Shown here: positions 57,402-64,000 of the stretch, piece after piece
Numbering within the stretch: the stretch's first letter is position 1
Layout: each line of letters begins with the position of its first letter
Source: Methylotenera mobilis 13
GTDB lineage: Bacteria; Pseudomonadota; Gammaproteobacteria; Burkholderiales; Methylophilaceae
DNA: 64,000 nucleotides
Assembly (NCBI RefSeq): GCF_000384255.1
Contig: NZ_KB913035.1
Location: forward strand, 310,001-374,000
Reading direction: 5' to 3'
Made by a program: the position numbers and the translations under genes
The notes under the pieces: model-generated
What the model was told of the DNA's origin: nothing
Databases searched by the model: none
The model's input: only the letters and a program-made list of their open reading frames with translations

Positions 57402-60400
57402 TTACGAGGAATGGTGGCTCGTATTGCGTTGACTAATCCAGCCGATGAGCAAGGAGTAAGCCGCAGGGACCACCACTAAAGTAAGTAGCGTGGATGAAAT
57501 CATGCCACCTATGATAGCAACTGATAGCGGCTTGTTTGTTTCAGAGCCTGCGCCTAAACCCATTGCCGCTGGTAGTAGCGCTAAAATGATGGTGAGCGAG
57601 GTCATTAGTACGGGACGCAGGCGCACTGGGCAAGCCTCGCTCAACGCTGCATTAATATGCACTTTGTTAATTATTTCACCAGTATCCCTTACCTTATCTA
57701 ATAGTTGATTGGTTAAATCTACCAATAAAATAGAATTTTTAGCCACTAAACCTATTAATAAGACAAGACCAATCATTGAGTACATGTTGAGACTGTCACC
57801 TGAAATAAGCAACGCAATCAAGCCGCCGATAATTGCTAGCGGTTGCGCTAGCATCACCAGTAAAGGCTGAACAAACGAATTGAACTGGCTAGCTAACACC
57901 ATATAGAGTAAAACAAAGGCAAGAATAAATACAAATTGGATATTTTTAAACGTCTTGCCGAACTCTTCAGCTTGGCCTGTGAGTTTCAAGGTGTATTCTG
58001 GCGGGACGATGGTGGCGGCAGTCTCTTTAACTAAATCTACCGCTTCACCCAACGGCATGTTTGGGTTTGCATAAAAATTTACAGCGTATTGTAGATCATA
58101 GCGACCAATGACAGCTGGGCCGAGTTCTTGATTGAACTTAGCGACAGCATCAAGACGTACCAGCTCTCCACTCTCACTTCTCAGGTAAATTTTACTTAAG
58201 TCTGTGACGTTGGTTAAATCTCCTTCAGTGGCTTTGATGCGAACATCATAACGTTGCCCATCACCTGCAGCTTCATTAAACTTGGCCACATTAATACCAC
58301 CAGCATAAAGGCTGACTGCAGTCGCAATCTCCTGGGCATTAAGTCCTAATGTGGCCGCACGTGCTCGGTCTATTTGTACGTCTAATTGTGGTAAATCTAG
58401 CTGCACATCTAAATCCACTCGTCCAATTTCTGCGTTGTTGCTTAACGATTGCTGTAATAGTTTAGAAATTCGACCAAGTTCTTGTAGGTTGTTACCTGTT
58501 AAATTGAATTGGAGTTTTTCAGAACGTTGCCCACGCACCACTGATGCAGGTGCTGCTAGTGCGCGTGCGCCTGGCACTTGTTCCAGTTCCACTTTAAGTT
58601 CTTTGATTAAGGTTTGCTGACTTTTTTCCCTTAACTCTTTAGGCTTAAGGCGCACGTTGATTCGCCCTTCATTAACTTGCCCACGAGAGCCAGTGCCTAT
58701 TGATGAAAAGTAGCTATCCACCTCATCGGGATAATTCTTTAATATAGTTTCAACGATCTTGAGTCTGGAGTCAGTGTAGTCAAGGCTGGAGCCTAAGGGT
58801 GTTTTAATGCTGATACCAAAACTGCTTTCGTCAGACTCTGGCACAAAGTCTTTTTCTACATATTTAAGCGTTAGATAGCCAGATGCTGCCACAAAAATTG
58901 CGGTGAATATCAGCACAAATCCTCGATGTCTGAGCGTCACGTTTAGTAGCTTTTTATATTGGGCATCTAAATAATCTAAGCCACGTCCTGTTAGGCGGTA
59001 TGCAGCATTTTCCTTATGCGTAACGCTTAAATAACGAGAGCAGAGCATCGGTGTCAGGGTGAGTGAGACAAATAGAGACACGAGCACACCGAATGTGACG
59101 ACGACGGCGAAAGATTTAAAAAACATCCCAATGACGCCATTCATGAATATCACGGGCGCGAATATACAAACCAGCGATAGAGACGAAGCCAATACGGCAA
59201 ACACCACTTCATTACTACCGTTTTTAGTGGCTTGTGAGCGGAATAAAGCCACTTTGCCAGGGTTTTTCATATCTTCAGGGCTGAGCGCCTCACCTACTTC
59301 CCCAGACATGTGTCGAAGAATACTTTCACGCACGACAATTGCATCGTCCACCACTACACCAATAAGCAGCAGTAGTGCCAGTAGTGTCATGCTATTGAAG
59401 GTATAGCCGGCAAAGTACATCACCGCGATTGCACCCAATAGTGAAACTGGAATTTCTAGGCAAATCATCACGGTGGAGCTAAACGAACGCATAAAAATCA
59501 GCACGATTAATGCGGCAAATAAAGTGCCTTCCACTAAGTGCTCTTTGAGTGATGCCACCATTTGATTAATGAAGATGGAGTCATTAGTTGAGATTTCCAG
59601 GCTGAGACCAGGCGGTAGGTTTGGTCGAATATCTTGCTCAAGTCTACGCTCAACTTCTTTAATAATTTCTACCGTATTGGCATTGGCAACTTTCACCATA
59701 CCTAGGCCTACCGTTGGCTTCCCATTGTATCGGGCAATTTGGCGATTATCGGTGAGGCCATCTTCAACATCGGCTACATCTTTTAGCCGAATTGGGACGC
59801 CATCTTTAGTGGTAATAATTAAATTGGATAAGTCGTTGATATCATGAAACTCAAGGTCGAGTTTTAGTAGCTGCTCAGCTTGTGAGCTGACCAAAAATCC
59901 ACCCGGCAATTGAATATGCTCACGGTTAAATGCACTGATGAGGTCAGTCGCAGCAAGCTTATAAGCAGCCATGCGCTCAGGATTTACATTGACGCGAATC
60001 ACGCGGTCGCGGCGCCCACCAATAGAGACTTCACCCACGCCGTTAATGGTTTCAAACTTCTTCTTTAATACATTGTTGGCATAAAGATTGAGTTGCTGGA
60101 TTGTACGGTCACCACTTAAAGCTAACCAAATGACAGCAGATGCATTGGTATCTACCTTCTGCACAGATGGTGGATCGGTATCATTAGGCAGGCGGCGCAG
60201 TACTTGGTTTACTTTAGACTGTACCTCGTTATAGGCAACATCGATATCTTTATCCAGAGAAAAAGTAATACTGATGCTGGAAACCCCAGGTGACGATGAT
60301 GATTGAATATGCTCAATACCTGGTGTAGTGTTGATAGCAGATTCAATGATGCTGGTGATGCTGGTGTCAACTACATCGGGATTAGCACCACGCAGTGTAG

Positions 60401-60545
60401 TTGTGACCATGATGATTGGGAAATCAATCGCTGGTAGGCGATCTACACCGATACGGTTATACGAAATGATGCCGAACAGCACGATGACGCCAGATAGCAT
60501 CCAAGCAAGCACATGGCGTTTAATAGAAAGTTCAGGTAGCGTCAT
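57402..60545 (-). CDS. RND efflux pump inner-membrane permease (AcrB/MdtB type)
   Basis: A 1047-residue HAE1-type permease with 12 predicted helices and two large periplasmic loops. The proton-relay pair lies in LLIGVVVDDAIVV (TM4), and VSLTLTPMLCSRYLS and MYSMIGLVLLIGLVAKNSILLVDL are typical. It exports drugs, dyes or other hydrophobic compounds through a tripartite complex. It follows the adaptor gene by 19 bases. No outer-membrane factor gene is visible here, so a TolC-like protein must come from elsewhere. Confidence 0.94.
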   Translation of the reverse strand: MTLPELSIKRHVLAWMLSGVIVLFGIISYNRIGVDRLPAIDFPIIMVTTTLRGANPDVVDTSITSIIESAINTTPGIEHIQSSSSPGVSSISITFSLDKDIDVAYNEVQSKVNQVLRRLPNDTDPPSVQKVDTNASAVIWLALSGDRTIQQLNLYANNVLKKKFETINGVGEVSIGGRRDRVIRVNVNPERMAAYKLAATDLISAFNREHIQLPGGFLVSSQAEQLLKLDLEFHDINDLSNLIITTKDGVPIRLKDVADVEDGLTDNRQIARYNGKPTVGLGMVKVANANTVEIIKEVERRLEQDIRPNLPPGLSLEISTNDSIFINQMVASLKEHLVEGTLFAALIVLIFMRSFSSTVMICLEIPVSLLGAIAVMYFAGYTFNSMTLLALLLLIGVVVDDAIVVRESILRHMSGEVGEALSPEDMKNPGKVALFRSQATKNGSNEVVFAVLASSLSLVCIFAPVIFMNGVIGMFFKSFAVVVTFGVLVSLFVSLTLTPMLCSRYLSVTHKENAAYRLTGRGLDYLDAQYKKLLNVTLRHRGFVLIFTAIFVAASGYLTLKYVEKDFVPESDESSFGISIKTPLGSSLDYTDSRLKIVETILKNYPDEVDSYFSSIGTGSRGQVNEGRINVRLKPKELREKSQQTLIKELKVELEQVPGARALAAPASVVRGQRSEKLQFNLTGNNLQELGRISKLLQQSLSNNAEIGRVDLDVQLDLPQLDVQIDRARAATLGLNAQEIATAVSLYAGGINVAKFNEAAGDGQRYDVRIKATEGDLTNVTDLSKIYLRSESGELVRLDAVAKFNQELGPAVIGRYDLQYAVNFYANPNMPLGEAVDLVKETAATIVPPEYTLKLTGQAEEFGKTFKNIQFVFILAFVLLYMVLASQFNSFVQPLLVMLAQPLAIIGGLIALLISGDSLNMYSMIGLVLLIGLVAKNSILLVDLTNQLLDKVRDTGEIINKVHINAALSEACPVRLRPVLMTSLTIILALLPAAMGLGAGSETNKPLSVAIIGGMISSTLLTLVVVPAAYSLLIGWISQRNTSHHSS

Positions 60546-60564
60546 GGGGTATAAGTATCAATGA

Positions 60565-61662
60565 TTATGATGTTGCTGCGGTTTTATTGGCAATTTTGAC
60601 CTGTGCCTTGTCTGTTAAAAAGCCGGCACCATCTACGGCAACGACATCATTCACATTCACCCCGTCTGTAATTTCAATCAAGCCGCTTTTACGTAAACCG
60701 GTTGTGACGATAGCTTGATGAGCGATGTTGTCTTTAATGATGTAGACGACCTGTCCAGCTGGACGCAACACTACGCTTTGTTCTGGCACCATCATCGCAG
60801 AAGCGCGCTCACCTAAAATTACACTTGCATTTACGCTGGCACCAGCTTGCCATCCTGCCACATTTTTCACATCGGCAATCACCATAATCGTACGATTACT
60901 TGCCGTAATGAGGGGTTTAAGTTCACGGATGACTGTTTCAACAGGCGTGTCGCTTGTAGGTGTGGTAAGTCTTAACTTTAAACCGGCTTTAAGTTGCGTT
61001 CCCACGCGTTCTGGAAAGGGAATGTAAGCACGTAATAATTTATTTGAAATGATTTGTACGATAGGGTCACCTACGTTGACATACTCACCAGTGTCTACAA
61101 TCTTATTTTCTACCACACCGTCTGTGGGGGCAAATATTCTCGTTTTTCCAGTGCTGTTGCGTATGGTATTGATACGCGCTTTGGCTGCCACTAATTGCTC
61201 TTTAAGTACCCGTTGGTCAGCTACACTTGTATCAACAGCATTTTGTGAAATAAATTTTTTATCAACTAAAGCTTGATTTCTTGCGACTGTTTTTGACTGA
61301 TTATTTAGCAGTGCTTCAATGCGTGCTACCTCCGCCTGCGCTTCTCGTTCTTGTAGATTAAATGCTGTTGGGTCTAGTGTGGCAATAAGCTGCCCTTGCT
61401 TAACGCTATCACCTGGGCTGACAAATACCTTGATGATACGCGCAGGAACCTCGGCCTTAAGCGTTGGGTCAACCAAGCCTTCAAGCGAGCCGATGCCCTC
61501 TTCCGTTATTTCCACAGGCGCATCCTGCACAGCCGAAACGGTCACCAAAGTAGGTTTAGGACCATTTTTATTAGCTTCTTTTGCTTTGTCTTCACTTGCG
61601 CCACATGCAATGAGCATGCTGGCAAAAAAAGTGACTAAAGTCAGGCTAAAAATTCTTTGCAT
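60565..61662 (-). CDS. RND efflux periplasmic adaptor (membrane fusion protein)
   Basis: A 365-residue MFP lipoprotein with lipobox SMLIAC. A lipoyl-type half-motif (VKQGQLIATLDPTAF), an alpha-hairpin with EREAQAEVARIEALL, the second lipoyl half (IFAPTDGVVENKIVDTGEYV) and a beta-barrel follow. It bridges the permease at 57402-60545 to an outer-membrane channel. ampD is only 13 bases upstream, so the three genes may be one transcript. Confidence 0.92.
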   Translation of the reverse strand: MQRIFSLTLVTFFASMLIACGASEDKAKEANKNGPKPTLVTVSAVQDAPVEITEEGIGSLEGLVDPTLKAEVPARIIKVFVSPGDSVKQGQLIATLDPTAFNLQEREAQAEVARIEALLNNQSKTVARNQALVDKKFISQNAVDTSVADQRVLKEQLVAAKARINTIRNSTGKTRIFAPTDGVVENKIVDTGEYVNVGDPIVQIISNKLLRAYIPFPERVGTQLKAGLKLRLTTPTSDTPVETVIRELKPLITASNRTIMVIADVKNVAGWQAGASVNASVILGERASAMMVPEQSVVLRPAGQVVYIIKDNIAHQAIVTTGLRKSGLIEITDGVNVNDVVAVDGAGFLTDKAQVKIANKTAATS

Positions 61663-61675
61663 AAGTTGATTGTTT

Positions 61676-62218
61676 TTAATGATGATGGTGTGTTAATTTT
61701 TGCCAGTCAAAAAATGGACCAGGGTCAGTTTTTCTGTCTGGTGCAATATCTGAATGACCTACTATAGCTTGAATTGGATAGCTGTTGTTGAGGCAATCCA
61801 CTAATTTATTGAGCGTTTGGTACTGAATGTCCTCAAACGCTTCGAAATCAGACCCTTCAAGCTCTATTCCGACCGAGAAATCGTTACAACGTTCACGTGA
61901 TTGCCAATTGGATTTGCCTGCATGCCATGCTCGGTTCAGGCATGAGACGAACTGTATGAGTGCGCCATCACGTCTTATTAGAAAATGTGCTGATACCTGA
62001 TGGGCATAAATACCTGCATAATAAGGATGCTCATCGGGATCTAGCCGGTTCGTAAAAAGCTCAATAATGCCATTGCCGCCATATTGGCTTGGTGGGAGGC
62101 TGATGTTATGAATCACAATCAAACTGATTTCTGCATTAGGGCGTGCATCAAAATTAGGTGATGCGATTTGTTGCGCATGCGCCACGAAACCATCATTATT
62201 TATAGCGTAATTTTCCAT
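61676..62218 (-). CDS. ampD: 1,6-anhydro-N-acetylmuramyl-L-alanine amidase AmpD
   Basis: A 180-residue cytoplasmic zinc amidase of muropeptide recycling. The metal ligands H37 (VIHNISLPP), H155 (GHSDIAPDR) and D165 plus catalytic K163 (RKTDPGPFFDW) agree closely with characterised AmpD. The C-terminus ends in four histidines. It works downstream of AmpG, which is encoded at 29730-31058. Confidence 0.95.
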   Translation of the reverse strand: MENYAINNDGFVAHAQQIASPNFDARPNAEISLIVIHNISLPPSQYGGNGIIELFTNRLDPDEHPYYAGIYAHQVSAHFLIRRDGALIQFVSCLNRAWHAGKSNWQSRERCNDFSVGIELEGSDFEAFEDIQYQTLNKLVDCLNNSYPIQAIVGHSDIAPDRKTDPGPFFDWQKLTHHHH

Positions 62219-62295
62219 GATTGCTAATTTTATGCTGACTTCAGTTTAAAATGCCAACATTAATGAAGCGATGCTTCAAATAAAAGGAAATTTAA

Positions 62296-63297
62296 ATGGT
62301 ATTTTTAGAACTGTTAGTGATGCTTATTGTGATTTTGATTGCCGCTGAGGTGTTTACCAATGCACTTGAGCATTTAGGTGAGAAATTGGGCATCTCAGAA
62401 GGCGTAACAGGATCTCTATTCGCGGCGGTGGGCACTGCGTTACCAGAGACCTCAGTACCTTTACTTGCGCTGTTAGCGGGCACACAAAATGCTGCGACTA
62501 ACGAAGAAATTGGTGTGGGTGCTATCTTGGGTGCGCCTTTGATGTTAGCAACGCTTTCTATTTGCCTCATGGCAGTTTCAGTATGGCGCCGGAGAGGTAC
62601 ACAAGGGCATCTAAGACCAGAGCGTACTGGGTTAGCACGTGATCTTAACTTTTTTATTATCGCATTTAGCTTTGCTGCAGTTGCTATGTTTGTGCCGCAC
62701 AGTCTAAGTGTTGTGCGTTACGGTTTGGGCTTTTGCATGGTACTGATTTACTTTGTCTATGTCATGTTGACATTACGTGCATCAAAATCACTTGTTGAAG
62801 ACGGGCACGCGACTGAAGCTGGTGGTGAGATGTTCTTATGTAAGTTGGGTCTACCAAACAATATGGTAGTTATCTCTGTGCAGTTGTTCTTGGGTTTGGC
62901 GCTACTAGTGGCTGGTGCTAAGGGCTTTATCGGTGGTGTAGAAGAAGCTTCCCATTTGCTTGGTATTTCAGCATTGTTACTCTCTCTGTTGATTATTCCA
63001 ATTGCAACTGAGCTCCCAGAAAAAGTGAATAGTATTTTATGGATACGCAAAGGTAAGGACACGCTAGCGTTTGGCAACATTACAGGTGCGATGGTGTTTC
63101 AGGGCACATTGCTACCAGCGATTGGTATTATGCTTACCCCTTGGGAGCCTCGTCGTGAAGTATTGTTAGGGATTGTCTTAACACTAGTTGCGGCGATATG
63201 GCTACGCTACTTGGTGCAAAAAGGTGGATTGCGTGTTTGGCACTTGTTAGTGAATGGCGCTATCTATGTCACTTATCTGTTCTTGGTGTTGGCATAG
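62296..63297 (+). CDS. Sodium/calcium exchanger family membrane protein
   Basis: A 333-residue protein with 10 or so helices in two inverted repeats. Each carries an alpha motif with conserved acidic residue: AVGTALPETSVPLLALLAG in the first half and IPIATELPEKVNS in the second, followed by FGNITGAMVFQGTLLP. This fits the Ca2+/cation antiporter (NCX/YrbG) superfamily, with ion specificity unknown. AAAGGA precedes the ATG. It stands alone. Confidence 0.88.
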   Translation: MVFLELLVMLIVILIAAEVFTNALEHLGEKLGISEGVTGSLFAAVGTALPETSVPLLALLAGTQNAATNEEIGVGAILGAPLMLATLSICLMAVSVWRRRGTQGHLRPERTGLARDLNFFIIAFSFAAVAMFVPHSLSVVRYGLGFCMVLIYFVYVMLTLRASKSLVEDGHATEAGGEMFLCKLGLPNNMVVISVQLFLGLALLVAGAKGFIGGVEEASHLLGISALLLSLLIIPIATELPEKVNSILWIRKGKDTLAFGNITGAMVFQGTLLPAIGIMLTPWEPRREVLLGIVLTLVAAIWLRYLVQKGGLRVWHLLVNGAIYVTYLFLVLA

Positions 63298-63313
63298 AAC
63301 GTTGATTGTCTTG

Positions 63314-63349
63314 CTAATGCTGCGCCCATGTTGGGTGCAGCATTAGTTT
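63314..63349. terminator. Terminator between the antiporter gene and the sigma-54 regulator
   Basis: CTAATGCTGCGCCCA and TGGGTGCAGCATTAG form a 15-bp stem (one G-U) with a TGT loop, followed by TTT on the plus strand. It sits between convergent genes and can serve both. Confidence 0.8.
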
Positions 63350-63365
63350 GGTCAGTTTGATGAAT

Positions 63366-64000
63366 TTAGTGATCTTCTGCATCGGACTCTAAGTCTAGGT
63401 CACTATCTTTGGTGAGACCAAGTTTCGCAAGCCGATAGCGTAATGTGCGGAATGTCACGCCTAGCAGTTTGGCAGCAGCCGTTTTGTTGTTATTCGTTTT
63501 ATCTAGGGCCTGAATAATGGCCTTTTTTTCTACCTCTTCAAGGTAGTCAGTCAGATTGATTTCATTGGAGTGATGACTGTCAAACATAACATTAGGAATG
63601 TTAGTCGGTGCATCTAGACTTCCCTCCGTCAGTACGTCCTCAACGTTAATCGTCTCTCCATCACATAGTGCAAGCGCACGTTCTAGCATGTTTTCTAATT
63701 CGCGCACATTGCCTGGAAATGCTAGGCTAGAAATATAAGTGTGTGCTTTAGCGTCAATCTTAGGTGTTGCGATATCTTGAGCTTGGCACAGCTTATTGAG
63801 TAACATTTCGGTGAGTAGCGGAATGTCAGTAGGCCGGCAGCGTAGGGCTGGCATCTTAAGTTGAATCACGTTAAGCCGGTAATACAAATCTTTTCTAAAT
63901 TGGCCTGTATCCATCATTTCGGTTAAGTTTTTATGCGTCGCACTAATAATACGTACATCGACGGCGTCTTCATTTGTACCACCTACCATCCGGACTTTTT
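63366..64000 (-). CDS. pilR: Sigma-54-dependent response regulator, C-terminal part (PilR-like)
   Basis: The gene runs off the right edge. The visible part starts KVRMVGG and continues with VDVRIISATHKNL and FRKDLYYRLNVIQLKMPALR of the AAA+ sigma-54 activation domain, the sensor region FPGNVRELENMLERAL, and a Fis-type helix-turn-helix (TAAAKLLGVTFRTLRYRLAKLGL) with an acidic tail. The receiver domain and Walker A lie beyond 64000. The C-terminal pattern resembles PilR, the activator of pilin genes, which fits the pilin operon at 817-8075. Other NtrC-family members cannot be excluded. Confidence 0.75.
   Translation of the reverse strand, partial: KVRMVGGTNEDAVDVRIISATHKNLTEMMDTGQFRKDLYYRLNVIQLKMPALRCRPTDIPLLTEMLLNKLCQAQDIATPKIDAKAHTYISSLAFPGNVRELENMLERALALCDGETINVEDVLTEGSLDAPTNIPNVMFDSHHSNEINLTDYLEEVEKKAIIQALDKTNNNKTAAAKLLGVTFRTLRYRLAKLGLTKDSDLDLESDAEDH

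Overview
The window looks like a chromosomal segment of a betaproteobacterium, most likely Methylophilaceae (Methylotenera/Methylophilus-like). This is inferred from the moderate to low GC content, the proteobacterial gene orders (mreBCD-mrdA-rodA-rlpA-dacC-ybeD-lipB-lipA; hemA-prfA-prmC; metX-metW; purM facing a PerM-type gene and hda; rpe-gph-trpE), the PF08886-type GshA next to GshB, and an orphan soxYZ pair. No diagnostic methylotrophy gene lies in the window, so the genus is an inference. Almost all of it is dense, ordinary housekeeping sequence. I see no prophage, insertion sequence, CRISPR array, tRNA or rRNA.

Layout. 1-600 (minus): the start of lysA and a tiny lptM-like lipoprotein gene. 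817-8075 (plus): a type IV pilus minor-pilin operon, pilE-fimT-pilV-pilW-pilX-pilY1. 8267-13685 (minus): gshA-gshB, then apbE, a NusG-II domain protein, a Gx-family membrane protein and a DUF3108 protein. 13750-23629 (minus): cell elongation and lipoylation, mreB-mreC-mreD-mrdA-rodA-rlpA-dacC-ybeD-lipB-lipA. 23919-27188 (plus): gatCAB. 27353-28771 (minus): a DUF4124 protein and pyrE. 28804-29574 (plus): an exonuclease III. 29730-36635 (minus): hemA-prfA-prmC, a BLUF photoreceptor, metX-metW and ampG.

36753-42521 (plus): rpe, gph, a decayed ADP-ribosylglycohydrolase remnant, trpE and a MASE1-PAS-GGDEF-EAL protein. 42594-43076 (minus): moaC. 43151-45536 (plus): an M48/TPR protease and soxYZ. 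45737-48041 (plus): ahpC and ahpF behind a Fur-like box. 48085-51910 (minus): DUF2892, a FAD dehydrogenase, hda and a PerM-family protein. 52048-55701 (plus): purM, a second DUF3108 protein and an RsmB-like methyltransferase with a histone-like tail. 55702-57300 (plus): a strongly structured, unassigned leader RNA and a dicarboxylate/amino-acid symporter. 57402-62218 (minus): ampD and an RND efflux pair. 62296-63297 (plus): a Ca2+/Na+ antiporter-like gene. 63366-64000 (minus): the C-terminal part of a sigma-54 response regulator, probably pilR.

How the genes connect: pilus genes sit at both ends (minor pilins left, PilR-like regulator right). Cell-wall synthesis (mre/mrd/rodA/rlpA/dacC) and muropeptide recycling (ampG, ampD) share the window. 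Thiol and peroxide defence appears as gshAB and ahpCF. The best candidate for something undescribed is the roughly 104-nt multi-stem RNA-like element at 55777-55880, directly upstream of the DAACS-family transporter. Secondary points are a metX promoter that predicts a leaderless mRNA, an ApbE/NusG-II/Gx cluster with no visible flavinylation target, and an orphan SoxYZ with a shortened swinging-arm motif.
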